Positions 44,848 through 56,370 are shown, counted from the stretch's first letter. The stretch is 64,000 nucleotides of DNA from Parapristionchus giblindavisi (GCA_943737045.1 CALSFV010000205.1:574001-638000); one strand, 5' to 3'. Numbers and translations: made by a program. Notes: a model not told the origin generated them from the sequence alone.

Positions 44848-47811
44848 ATGGAGTTTGAGAAACGTGAAGGATATTCGATCGAAAGAGATAGTCTTTTTTA
44901 CCAAATCTCTCAAGGTATGAGAGGATTCTTTAAAGAACACCCCAGGCCAACTTGAAACTCTCTGCTCTGGCAATGCTCTCTCGCTTTCTTTGTATACGAG
45001 AGTGCATTGGCATTGCTTCGAGTAAATATAGCTTGGGGCCTTTAAAGCGACACCCCAAGATAATTTGAAACTCTCCGCTCTGGCCACACTCTCTCGGTTT
45101 CTTTGTCTACGAGAGAGTATTGCCAATGCGGTGAGTAAAATTAGCTTGGGGTGTGCCTTTAAGAGAGTGATTGTAATCGATATTTCAGATGAATTTGTCA
45201 ATTGTTCTTATTCCAGTCCGGAAGTCATTACATGGATTAAAGGGTTTGTTTTTAGTTTTATTCCCCGATTTCACTGAAAATCGAACTAAAACTAATTTAT
45301 TTTATTAATAATTCAGTGTGTAAAAAATGAATTTAGCAAGAAACGTACAGAGAAAGAAGCCGATATGTATGCCCAATTTGGAGTTGTGGGCAATTCGTTC
45401 TTTTTCCACAAGGTTATTTTCGAAATTGGAATATCCAATAAAATCAAAATTCAGGACAGAACAGTAATAAAGAAAGCAGAATTACAAAATGATGAAATCA
45501 TAATTACTGAATCTGTACAGGTATAAAAAATTATTTTATAAGTAGAAACTGAAATTGTTCATATAATATATTTTACAGATTAAAGAAGGAGTAAGAGCTG
45601 TTTTCGAAAGGTTCTATCTTCATTATTTCGTCGAAAGAGATGAGAATCCAAATGTCTCTTATGCTATCCCAATAAATGAGGATTATCGATTAGTAAATGG
45701 GATCAAGTTTAATGTTTCGATTGATGAACTAAAGACATATTATCTAATTCATGTGCAAGAGTAAGATTTCAACTACATATATGTTCTTTATTAACAAATT
45801 ACTCAAAATGAATAATTTCTAGTAACTTCTTATACGGTATCATTCATTATGGAATTAATTCCTCCATTCGTCGATATCAATCAGATTCAGACGAATATTT
45901 GGAGAAAGGAGGATTACCATATGTGCGGTATAGACTATTCGATCGATTCACGTTACAGGGTGCGGCATAATTACGGAGACAAGACTTTTTGCATTTAGCA
46001 GCGGCTTTTGGGTGTTCCACCGGCGTTCTCGAAATCATTTCATTAAAGCTCATCTTTATGAGTATCTCGTGTCTTATTTTGGCGATGATTGCTTTTCATT
46101 CAGTGAAATGGCACGTCGTAGTCTCTACCCCGCTTCCATTTTTCCTCTGTACCAACCCGGTGTCGCACTTTCGGAGACTGCCTGGAGGCTCAAAGCGCAT
46201 CGCTAGATCGTCCACAAAGTAATCAATCTCTTCCCCGAGTTCAATACTATCTATGATCACAAGGGATGAGGGACGAAAACTTATGGGACCGCGAAGAGGG
46301 TCGTCAAGAACATCATAGATGAAATCCGGTACAGTGGCAAGATGAGCTGAAAGAATAAAGCAAAGAAGCTGGGAGTATAGGATAGATGGGTCATATGAAT
46401 CACCCGTGGCTAGCTGAACCTTCACCCATAACAGATGAGCAAGGCCGACATCCTTTCCGACCAGAATCCTCATGCCACGCTCGAAAGATGAAAGTCACTC
46501 CCGGCTCGAACTGCGTCGGCGGACACAAGGTGGCAATTTTCTACGATGAGAAGCTGTTCACTGTAAAACAATCGTACAGTGCCCAAAACGATATTATATG
46601 GGCAGATGACTCCTGTCTAGCGGATGAAAGGGGTAGAGTCGTAAAACAAGTCTCTCATTCCCGGAAAATCATCGTCTGAGTTGGCACCTGTGCTACGGGC
46701 AAAAATCCCCTGCTTTTCGTTGATCCTGGAATCAAGTTGAACAACGAGTACTACCTAAAATGGATCCTGAAGAACTTTATGAACCCCTGGGCCAAGCTCC
46801 ACTTCGGGAACAAGCGTTGGTGCTACCTGAAAGATTCTACACTGGCTCAAATAACGAAGATTGCGCAAGCCTGGCTGAAGAGTCACTGTCCCTCCTTCAT
46901 CTCCTCCTCGGAATTACATGCCTGCACGTCCGATCCGAACCTCCCCGAATATTCTGTGTGATCAGTTCTCGAGAGCAAGTCCTGAGCTAGTCCCCACTTG
47001 AATCTGGAGTCGCTGAATCATGCCCTTCTCCGGAAATGGGACAATATTGACGTGCCGTACCTGTCCGCCACCGTCGATGCGCACCCGACCACTTTAAAAC
47101 AAGTTATTCGCGCGAAATGAGGCAGAATTGAGAAGTAGTCATTGATTGTTGTTGATATGATAGTTGTTCATAAAATGTTATAAGTTGAGCCGATTTGCTC
47201 AACACGTGTGATGAGGGGAGATCAAACATCTTGTCTCCGTAATTATGCCGCACCCTGTAGAATGATTACAGATTTCCCAACGGTCAGTGATATTCAATAA
47301 TTGGAGATTTTCTCTGTCTGATGAAGGAGATTTAATTTCACTGAATTTGAATGATTTCTCATATGAATTCACGAAGACAAAGTAAGTGAAACTACTTAGA
47401 GTGCTATGAAGTTAAAGGAATTTATTAAAGTTTGCAAAAATTCTCGGGTATTCTTGGAATTGATGAGAATGGAATGGTGACTGTACAGTCATTATGGGAG
47501 GAGGGATCTCCTGTTCATTTATTCACTGCTAAACTACCAGAGAAGTATATTGTAAGTTGAATCTCTCCCTAATCATCTATCTCCTACTCTCTCTCTCTCT
47601 CTCACCCATGCTATTTCCTTCTCTCCCTGTCATCTTCTCTTTCTCCTAATTTTCTTTTCTTTTTTTCATGTTATTTTTTCAGAACCGAGATAATAAGAAG
47701 AGATCTGAAGAACTAGAAAAAAAGAAACAAACTGAGAAGAATACACTTTTCGTTATTGCATTATTTCTCTCATTTCTTTCTATCATCATTTACCGTTATT
47801 ATTATTATTAA
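44848..47811 (+). CDS. Unrecognised family, copy C: conserved head plus C-terminal membrane helix
   Basis: Exons: 44848-44914, 45189-45243, 45337-45520, 45579-45760, 45823-45922, 47272-47381, 47431-47551, 47683-47811. Phases run 1, 2, 0, 2, 0, 2, 0; 315 residues, no stop. TTTCAG ends 7 bases before ATG. The head has the family landmarks DEFVNCSYSS, GNSFFFHKVIFEI, HYFVERDENPNVSYAIPI, SIRRYQSDSDEYLEK, VIFNNWRFSL and ILGIDENGMV. The last exon differs from A: a short Lys/Glu stalk of about 20 residues, then a hydrophobic helix FVIALFLSFLSIIIY and the end RYYYY. This is the layout of a tail-anchored protein, head facing the cytosol. Intron 1 holds two MITEs; intron 5 holds a complete mariner-like element. 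Confidence 0.75.
44929..45045. repeat. MITE family 1, copy 15 (gene C intron 1)
   Basis: TTTAAAGAACACCCCAGGCC to AGCTTGGGGCCTTTAAA, abutting the next copy and sharing its TTTAAA. Confidence 0.85.
45041..45162. repeat. MITE family 1, copy 16 (gene C intron 1)
   Basis: TTTAAAGCGACACCCCAAG to TTAGCTTGGGGTGTGCCTTT. Head-to-tail with copy 15. Confidence 0.9.
45956..47257 (+). mobile_element. Mariner-like transposon in gene C intron 5, transposase decayed
   Basis: A 1302-bp element with 29-bp, essentially perfect inverted ends (CAGGGTGCGGCATAATTACG... at the left, complement at 47229-47257) and TA on both sides (45954-45955, 47258-47259). The plus strand encodes a damaged mariner-type transposase: an N-terminal helical part around 46010-46200, then the first acid in AIFYDEKLFTV (about 46530-46560), KNPLLFVDPGIKLNNEYYLK after a TGA at 46677, the second in WCYLKDSTLAQITK and the third in TSDPNLPEYSV (about 46930-46960). 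The residues around the second and third acids are degraded compared with functional relatives (QDSAPAH, SPDLNP), and frames break earlier, so it is inactive. Intact ends suggest insertion not long ago or mobilisation in trans. Confidence 0.9.
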
Positions 47812-48360
47812 GATTCATCTATCTTTTAGCGCGATACGATACGATATTTCTAACACGCACCTCCCACCTCATCTCCCTCTCTTTTAATAATTTTGATCTT
47901 TCTCATATTTTTCTTGCACTCGAACACCTTGTACTTGTTGAAACACCCTTGTGGTGTACAATAAATAAATACATAAATAAATAAATGAATAACACTATGT
48001 CTTTCTAATGCTCTGTTCAAAATTTGTAAAATTTAAAAAAAATAGCAGTGAAAGACTCCTCGTTTTACACACTCACTCGTCTATTTCTTTTTGTTTCTTT
48101 TCTCTTATTTCTGAACACCCCCCCCCCTCATCTCTTCATTTTTTTTCTTTTTGTAATTAGAATATCTTTAAAACGTGGATACATTTTAATAAGAACAATG
48201 TAGTATGTCTATTAATATATGCCGAATATACAATCTAATATATATCTTTAATAAATTTGATCTACTAACAACACTCTTGTATTATTATTGCATGATTTAT
48301 AATTACAATTGAATGATTAATAGTATCTTTGAATATAATTCACTGAACGCTTATAAAAGA
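47812..48360. other. Intergenic, convergent 3' ends of genes C and E
   Basis: No gene. AATAAATAAATA at about 47961-47985 could serve as poly(A) signal for gene C. Confidence 0.5.
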
Positions 48361-49841
48361 TCACAAGATTGTTTGAAACACGTGGATAGGCTTTACCAAT
48401 GAGAAAGTCTGAGCTGTCACCACTCCAGAGTCAGATAACCCGCAGAGTTCACAGTTTGCAAGTAAACTGAAATCGACTTATGCTGTGGAAATTTGCAAAA
48501 ATTAAGCAAAACATTGTTTTACACACTCTACTCTCTTCTTCTTTTTATTTCGTCAGTTTTGTGCACCATTGCTTGAACACAATAAGCAACATTTTGTGCA
48601 GAAAAGAAAAGAAATTGAAATTCTTACAACTATTTTTTAAATAGATTTTTTTTCAATTTCGAAATGAATGCTGGTCAGTATTAATTATGACAGTTACACA
48701 AAGAAATACTTCAGTGGTTCATTGATTCAGGGTTGTAGGCAGCATACGTTTTTTTAAACAAAACTCCTTATTAATAGATTATTATTAATATTCTAATATT
48801 AATCTCACTTTGTCTCACTGACAGAACTACTCAAATCCATCGTGTTAATGTAGACGATGGACGAATCGTCAGCCATATACACAATGTAATTGTCGAATGC
48901 GAAGAGACGGCTGAAGGAGTTCTGAAATATATTTTGAGGTAGGTCAAGTCGATTTGAAAGATTTTTCACGCATAAGATATTCTATGATTTATCTCATATC
49001 TAATTTACAGTATTGCTTACTTTTACAAACTAGCTACACTAACTAGGTATAAGAGAAAAATTCGGTTTAATTTGGGGGGTCAATAATCACGAAAAGAATA
49101 GAATATTCAAGAGAGAGTGTGTAAGAGTTTTGAAGATTTTTTTCTTTTCGAAACTTCGAAGAGAGTATTAAAACCAACCATTAGAGGAAGTTCTGATGCT
49201 CGTAGAATATTATCCGAATTCAACTCGATCCGCTGAATTTCGCAGTGATTTTGGACGTTTTGAAACAAAAACAAATTGCCGCTGAAATATTATATATTTA
49301 GTATCGATATGAATTGAAATATTCTATTTCTTTTTTTTGTTTATGTGGTGTTGAATTTGCTTTACGCACCCCCGCCGAAACGACGGAGATGTAAACTTTG
49401 CAGTGTTAATTTCGAACGGAATGTTGGCATACAAAATATTTACCTATAAACAACCACTTTCGTAGAAGAATTTATGTTTTCCAACGAAACGTTGAATTGC
49501 ATTCCTCGACATTTTCGATAATCTCTATTGATTGGTATGGCGTAGGCGTTTCCGTCTTCGCGTTCAACAAAATACTGATGGCAGTCCCATAGAAAAGAGT
49601 GATCGTAGATATTACAAAGGGTGCCGCATTGAATTGGATTTGATTGACCGACCTGAAAATGATTTTAAAGAAATCGTTGAATTAAAGAAAACTAAAGCGC
49701 ATTTTCCTTAATTTTAACCATATAATTTACCTGGAAAAGCCGCAATATTAGCATACTGCCTTTTCTTATCGAAGCCTTGTAGACGACCGGAAGTTTGCCC
49801 TGATAATGAAGAAGACGATCGGATTTTCGGGATTAAACTGG

Positions 49842-50103
49842 TACTCTGGTATTTCAAGACCACTTGCACTGTCTACTTCTACTCTACTTGCCTACTTGAA
49901 GTCTACTTGCACTTTCACTTTAAGTAGACATGTAAGTCTTCAAGTGAAACGTCTACTTAAAGTGTGACGTCACTACGTAAGTCTACTTGAAGTGAGACGC
50001 AAGTCTACTTAAAGTGAAAATGTGACACTTGAAGTTTAATTAAAGTAAACTTTAAGTCAGTGACGTATTTTAAGTAGACTTTAAGTTTTGAAATACCAGA
50101 GTA
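49842..50103. mobile_element. TIR element filled with AAGTAGACTT words
   Basis: Inverted ends TACTCTGGTATTTCAA and TTGAAATACCAGAGTA. The 230 bases between are built from about fifteen variants of AAGTCTACTT and AAGTAGACTT, a word that is its own near complement, plus GTGACGTCA-type spacers. It lies in intron 3 of gene E. A partial copy is at 37391-37503. Confidence 0.75.
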
Positions 50104-50604
50104 AGGCAGAACTACACAACATGAAAGCAATTGCAATTGTCACTAAAACTATGCTCTGGAATACCTTTATCCGAGCTCAAAGTTCCTTTCTGCAAAGGAC
50201 AAAGAGACGATTTTTTAGAAGAGAAATATCCCCATTCCTCTTCTTTAAGAAGACATACATAAGTAGAAACACCATTTCATATTTGAACAGAGTTAAACGA
50301 TTAAGAATAATTTCGCTTTGCAATGTTCTCCTTTCGTCGGCTGTAACATAACTTCCCCATACTAATTTGTTTTTCTTCGATGTTTTTCTTCGATTTTGCA
50401 GTGCTTCTCGTCAAACCCACTCATTTTCTTCTATATCTTTTAAGTCCTATTTACCCACTAATAATATATTATAATAATTTATCCTTTTTACGCTTTCTTA
50501 TCGCATCAAAAATCTGTGACTCCTTGTGCCTTGTGCGAATTCTGTGGGGGCCTTGTACTCTGTGTTCCGAGAGCCGAACCGGCTATTAGACAGACTATGA
50601 CACA

Positions 50605-50796
50605 TGATTTGAGTTGAAGTGCAACAAGGAAGATTATACGACAAGCTCACTCGAGAGTAACTTTATCATGATAGGAGGGGGTTTATATAGGGGAATGGGT
50701 CATGAGGAATGACGATGCAAGGATAATGAGGGGAGATCATTCTGACATGATCTCCCTCCTGTGAGCGGTCTATACGGGGGACCCAACTATTAGTAT
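50605..50796 (-). repeat. LTR-like block, inverted copy
   Basis: Reverse complement of 58384-58565. Read on the minus strand it contains AGGAGGGAGATCATGTCAG, AATGATCTCCCCTCATT, and CTATATAAACCCCC, a TATA-like word followed downstream by ATGATAAAG. Size and promoter-like content suit a solo LTR; no internal retroelement sequence is attached. It is inside intron 3 of gene E. Confidence 0.6.
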
Positions 50797-50856
50797 ACGT
50801 CGCATCGATAGTGATACTAGTGTATAGAATAATGGACATATCAAGACAATAAAGCT

Positions 50857-50973
50857 TTTAAAGGAATACAACATGCTAATTTTACCCTCCGCATTGGCAC
50901 CACTCTCTCGTAGATAGAGAAAGCGAGAGAACAGAGCGGAGAGATTCAAATCAGCTTGGGGTGTGGCTTTAAA
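50857..50973. repeat. MITE family 1, copy 17 (gene E intron 3)
   Basis: TTTAAAGGAATACAACATGC to AGCTTGGGGTGTGGCTTTAA, 13 bases from the exon 3 donor. Confidence 0.85.
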
Positions 50974-51699
50974 TTTCAAAATCACCTCATTTTTAGTGAA
51001 GTAGAATTCGTTTTTGATAACGCCTAATCGTTTGTCCCATTTGAGTTCCTTCTCAATAAGATGATCCCTGGAAAAAGCGAAATTTGTAAAGATAACATGA
51101 TAACTCCCATCAAATAGAAGTATATAAATTCTTCTCTTCAAAACATGCGAAGAGATTTTGCGCTTATCCGGTTTAGTGAAAATTTCTAGCCAAAACACTT
51201 TCATTCAATGGAATCTTCTTTTTTCAATCTTTAAAAATAAATTTAAAAAACTTACCCTTCAATCCATATCAGTTTCTTTCGCTCTCCATACGCTGCGATG
51301 ACATACCTGCCGGTATCTAAGTAATACAGGATTCAAGCTTTAAAACATATAAAAAACTAACTTTCGTTTGAATCTTCTAGAGGGTAAACGATTCCGTCAG
51401 AATAGCTCTCGGTGACCATCCTGAAGTCCATAATCCTGCATTTTTTTTATATTTGACGCTTATTATCACACCTAACACCAACCTAACTGTAACTCGTACA
51501 CTTATTGCTAGTATAACTACGAGAGAATATGGGAGGTCCGGGGATTCAGTAAATGAAAGAGTAGAAACGATTGAAAATAGAATGTTGTTTATCTGTATGC
51601 GTGCTCTTCTTTTCGAAATACTAGCACGGATTAGTCATCGTATGACGCATACAGGAGATCAACAGACAGACAGATAGATACAATCAGTGTTCACTTTAC

Positions 51700-51819
51700 T
51701 TTAAAGGCAAACCCCGAATTAAGTTTACTCTCCGCTATGGCAACGCTCTCTCGTTTGATTTTCCTGCGAGAGAGTGTGGCCACAGCAGAGTGTAAAATTA
51801 GCTTGGGGTGTGCCTTTCA
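51700..51819. repeat. MITE family 1, copy 18
   Basis: TTTAAAGGCAAACCCCGAAT to AGCTTGGGGTGTGCCTTTC, 5' of gene E. Confidence 0.85.
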
Positions 51820-52520
51820 GGACGCCATGAAATTAGTAAAACAAGGCGAACCGGAACCAAGAAGCATAAGATTGAATCAACGGTTCTATATGGATCTCTT
51901 GAGAGTGGGTGGAGTTGGTGAAGCAGGAACTTTTTGAAGCCACAACACAACTCATAGAACCCCTCATTCGAATATAATTTTCTGTCACTTGTCTTAAAAA
52001 TGGCTTGCACGAGAACACTGTCCAATCTACCAATAGTACTTTAACAACTATTTGGGTTTAAAAAAATTTATAGTCTTCAAACTTGGAAAAAATGCACCAA
52101 AATGAGGATTTTTTTACACATTCAAAAAAAAACTACGTAAACGTAATATCAATCACAAGTGCAGTATGATCATACACTATATATAAAACAGAATGGTCAT
52201 CCGTTTGTTCAAGCCACCTTTCTCTCTCTCTTTCTCTTCCACTCTCTCCGTTCCACTCTCTCTGTCACTAAACAAATTTCGTATTAAAACAACTCGCGCG
52301 CTCTCTCTCACTCTCTTATCTTCCCTCTGTCTCTGCTCCTACTTGGCGGAGCTCACGGCTGGTTACTAATATTAGTAATAAGATTAGTACTAATTCTTTA
52401 AATATTTTCATGCTCATATTGAGTCATTTTATAGAACGTTGTCCTCCTGTCAGGTCTATTATTATAACACCTATCGTACATCGAAAAATCATGGGTTCAT
52501 GATCCGTTTGATCCAATTAA
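51820..52520. other. Spacer, nothing recognised
   Basis: Contains a CTCTCT-rich patch at 52215-52335; no gene supported. Confidence 0.4.
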
Positions 52521-52526
52521 TCCAAT

Positions 52527-52903
52527 CATTTAAATCAACGCTGATTCTGGTGAAACGAGCGATTTTGGTACTTTTTCTTTCTTTTAATCGTTTTTATTTT
52601 TAGCTCATCTAGTTAGTCCGCGTGAATCATGCCAAAATATTATGTTTTTATAAAATCATCATTGTTCGTGAATGAATAAATCGTTCCGATGTTCACACAT
52701 AATGACGCACTATTTCCCGGTTTGGCCTTAGGTTCTCCATTTCCCTTGAATTGTTTCACCTTAAGTTTGCGAAAACGCTATATTTTGGCACGTTTCTCGC
52801 GGACTAACTAGATGAGCTGAAAAGAAAAGCGATGAAAAGAAATAAAAAGTACCAAAATCGCTTGTTTCTCCAGAATTAGCGTTGATTTATATCATCAATA
52901 CGA
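52527..52903. mobile_element. Foldback element, ~95-bp arms
   Basis: Left arm AATCAACGCTGATTCTGG ... AGCTCATCTAGTTAGTCCGCG (52532-52623), right arm CGCGGACTAACTAGATGAGC ... CCAGAATTAGCGTTGATT (52798-52890). The loop of about 170 bases has no coding potential. Confidence 0.75.
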
Positions 52904-52904
52904 A

Positions 52905-55200
52905 AAACAAAGTTAAACATTTTCACAAATTGTGGCGAGATTTGACGCATGAAAAATGCCAAAAATCTCCACTTCTGAAGTTTAAAGTTTGTCCCTAATG
53001 TTTCACTTTGTTTTCATTTTAAAGAAGGGGAACCAGAGATTTGGGGAGGGTATGCACCCAGTTTCTTTCATAAGCTTCGCCATTTTCTGACTAAGATCGT
53101 CAAGGCACGTCAGACTCAAGACGCCAGAAGAAATCGGCAGAAAGCGCGCCAGTCATGCCAGTCATGTCCATCATGTACAATCAATCAATAATCGCAACTA
53201 CCGTATCCTCTATAGGAGAGTGAAAGGAAGGAGGGACCAGAAAGTCAGTAAGTATGTTCTCCCTTTCTCTCTCCATCTTCCTTTTCCTCAATTAAGCATA
53301 TTTAACTAATTTTGATCATTAATTATCTAATTATTCATTTAATTTTCATATACAAATTTCATTGTGTGAGTATTGTGAGTGCAGCCCTAATATTCTAGAC
53401 ACGTGTCTATTTATAATCTACATAAACAAATCTCTTTGTGTGGATCATATAAAAGAGCTCGAATATGTTACTCCAACATTCAGTGTGCCAATTTTTCCAC
53501 TGAATTTTTTCCTGGACATGATGCTTGTTATGCTTTGTTACATTTTCCTTACGCGACTACACCGTTCCTTACGTTGAATGGTTTTCCAATCGCTCTCGTA
53601 AGTTGTGACGGAGTATGTGCCTAAGGCAAATTTACCCTCGCGTTAATGCCACTTTAAGGACCATTTTGAACCTCATTTTCTTGGTTGATTAAAGTCAAAT
53701 CACTCAGTGATTATTGCATTTCCTGGACCAATTTTTGCCTGAAACAGTATACTTTTCACGTATCGTGATATAGATGGAGGTTTGTATATACTTCTTTTTC
53801 TTTCTATAGAGATACATCCAAGTCCTATACCTATGGTTTTTGGTTCTAGTACAGTCTGCCCAGTCAGCACACCCCTCCTGGGGGAGGTATGTCTGTGTGG
53901 GAGGTGCTAGTGCCATGAACTAAGTCTTCTCTAATCATTTTCCAGTTCCAATATGTCATTTATTGTTTTCTCTTTAGGCTTTATTTTGGATCTCTTTCGG
54001 GATTCTGCTTGACCATATTATGTACTGAGCGAATCATATTTAAATAAATATTTGTCACGATATTTGATTGTATTGTTTAACATTCACATTTCATTATATT
54101 GAACACAAATGAAAATACACATATTACGACCACAAGACTTGTGTATATAATGCAGAGATTTCTTCTTCTTCCTTCTTGACCTATTCCCGTTTCTGTATGG
54201 GATAGTTTCGTTTCTTATGGCTTTTCGTCACTTGGCTCGGTCTTGGAGAATTCTCTCATGTGTGCCTTTGTCAAACACGGTTGTGATATTTGTACACCTG
54301 TTCTGCTGCGCTCCGCTGCGGGGCGCATTTGGACGCATCATTTATTGACTAGACAAGATTATTTCCATGTTTTGTTGTCACTAGATTCATTTAGGCTGGC
54401 TGACTGCAAAATATACTTTTTTTTATTGTCTGACTAAAGATCATAACTTTTCTGTAGTCATTTCACTGCTCTTCTACGTTTGACTAATTTTACTATTTGT
54501 TTTGTTGTCTGTCTACAAAATTGTCACTAATTGTTACCACATTTATTTATGACAACAATCTTTATACGTTCGGATGTCCGACAATAAACATCTCCGAACT
54601 TGTCAATCTTTATCACACACATGCAATAAGTAATAATAATATAATAATAATATATAGTAATAGTAATAATAGTAATAGTAATAGTGCAATAAGTTTGCCA
54701 CAATTTATTGTTCACAGCGTCCTAAATGTTTCTCAAAAATCAGAAAATTAAAGAAAAAAAAACATTTTGAACTATGATTATCTTTCTATCTTATAGCTTA
54801 TGATCTTTTCAATAACTGAATTTTATGTCATTCAAACGATATTCATTTGTGGTCGGTATCGCTGAAACAGTATCGATGCTTCGCTCCTAGAGATCTATAT
54901 GTGATTCTTGATCTTTGATCTTTTTTCAGAAAGTTAATCCATTTTCAATCACTATTCCACAGTCACAGGCTAATCAGTCATTTTTTTCAACCGTTTCCTC
55001 AACGATGCCCAGAATTAAAAGGTTTTTTAAACATAGTTCTGCTCCCCCATATATTTATAAATGTCATTAACGGAATTTTTCGTACGAGATCGAACGGACT
55101 CCGCGTGGAAAAAGAAAACGTGGAAAGCCGGCCAAGAGATGGATACAACTTCGTCAAGATCGCTGGTCATTCTTTGGCTCTTTGGAAAATAAAAACAGCT
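52905..55200. other. Spacer with a decayed GTTACATTTGCC MITE, no gene
   Basis: At 53534-53640 a palindrome remnant (TTGTTACATTTTCCTTACGCG ... GTGCCTAAGGCAAATTTACC) recalls the elements at 23158 and 28044. An ATA/AATAGT repeat patch lies at 54628-54690. I see no exon-like segments. Confidence 0.45.
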
Positions 55201-55209
55201 GATAAAAGT

Positions 55210-56370
55210 GGTGGGCATACACAATGTCACTTAAAAATTGAAACTCAACGCTTTGCAACTGGTAAATTAGAAACATAATAATGAAACTGTCGATTTGCAC
55301 CTAGCACTAATGCAAACATAATTTTGTAAATGTATGCATTGGAAGTGAGAAAGGGGAATCATTATCATAGAACGAGAATAATGGACTCTTGATTATAGCA
55401 CTGCTTATGTAAAACTGACTATAGTGAACTAAAAATTTGGACACGACGATTTGGAACCAAGAATTTGGAGCCAAGAATTTGGAACTAAGAATTTGTAACA
55501 AGATTTATTGGAACCCTAGATTTAAAATCAGTGTTTTGGGAAACAAAATTGCACTCAATGAACTTGAAAAAAGGATCCTAACAAATACATTTTATTTCGA
55601 GGAAACTTAACACTATAACAATTAATTAAAATTATACAAAAAGGTACATGTAAAGAGCAATAAATCACTTATTGTATCTACCAATTCTAGAAGATGCCCA
55701 TTCCAAGAAAGGAAGCCCACTAAGCTGATTTGGATTTAACTCTACAATTGCAATTTGTTCATAGTGTTTTCTCAATTTAGACGACGGTTTGCGGCTTAAT
55801 AGCATGGAAAGATTCAGTGTCATTGCAGGGATAGCATAGGATAGATTGTATTCTTCCTCGCGCAATAGATCGATCAACATTGAGAACGACGCCTTACCGC
55901 GGCGGACAGTTATTAGCAGACAAAAAAAGAGACAGAATGAGATGAGACACTGCTCTCGAAAGACGTGGCATATGCATATTTAAACATGTAAAATTGTAGA
56001 TTCAAAAAAAACTTTCGCGCTCTTTGCGCGATATTGAATAACCCTATTTTATTTCCCAAAACACTGGTTTTAAATCTAGGAGTCCAATAAATCTTGTTAC
56101 AAATTCTTAGTTCCAAATTCTTGGCTCCAAATTCTTGGTTCCAAATCGTCGTGTCCAAATTTTTAGTTCACTATAGTCAGTTTTACATAAGCAGTGCTAT
56201 AATCAAGAGTCCATTATTCTCGTTCTATGATAATGATTCCCCTTTCTCACTTCCAATGCATACATTTACAAAATTATGTTTGCACAACCGCTAGGTACAA
56301 ATCGATAGTTCAAAATAAAATGTTCCAAATTTGTGGATCTAAAATTTAAGTGACATTGTGTATGCCCACC
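55210..56370. mobile_element. MULE-like element: 9-bp target duplication, ~350-bp inverted ends
   Basis: The element starts GGTGGGCATACACAATG and ends CATTGTGTATGCCCACC; the complementarity runs about 350 bases into each side (CCAAGAATTTGGAGCCAAG and CTTGGCTCCAAATTCTTGG among the matches). Immediately outside, both flanks read GATAAAAGT (55201-55209 and 56371-56379), a 9-bp direct duplication. Long inverted ends with a 9-bp duplication are characteristic of Mutator-like elements. No MURA transposase is present; the middle carries a short open frame on the minus strand (55665-55880). Confidence 0.75.
55665..55880 (-). pseudogene. ORF fragment inside the MULE, possibly from the A-E family
   Basis: A 71-codon frame reads REEEYNLSYAIPAMTLNLSM, then HYEQIAIVELNPNQLSGLPF and ends at a stop at 55665. 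By eye it parallels family exons 4 and 5: ERDENPNVSYAIPI...IKFNVSI in copy C, and HCEIQRIELNSDN...ELPLM in copy E. Spacing fits only if about ten residues after YAIP and the exon 4/5 border with its intron have been deleted. This could be a captured gene fragment, or chance similarity in a short stretch. Confidence 0.35.

Larger units (their letters stand above)
48361..51431 (-). pseudogene. Unrecognised family, copy E: divergent, inverted, no tail
   Basis: Exons in reading order: 51431-51362, 51316-51256, about 51228-50986, 49652-49444, 49281-49179, 48921-48809, 48466-48361. Phases 1, 2, 0, 2, 0, 2 match copies A-D at every junction, although the sequence is much diverged. Matching landmarks: KKLIWIEG (others VITWIKG), HQYFVEREDGNAYAIPINRD (others HYFVERDENPNVSYAIPI), IQRIELNSDN (others IRRYQSDSD), and SDSGVVTAQTF (others IDENGIVTAQTY). 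The frame is broken once: exon 3 read from its acceptor hits TGA after GLKKEDSIE, and the rest (TKPDKRKISSHVLKRR, then GSYHVIFTNFAF) lies one frame over, near 51205. Exon 7 ends at TGA 48361-48363, so no stalk, coil or membrane helix follows. Either a pseudogene or, if the frame break is an error, a head-only protein. I choose pseudogene because of that break. Confidence 0.6.

Noticed and set aside
50770..50870. Hydrophobic extension (FIVLICPLFYTLVSLSM) after gene E exon 3.
   Set aside because: It arises from reading through the intron into a MITE; the family plan places the exon end before it, and the next family exon is at 49652.
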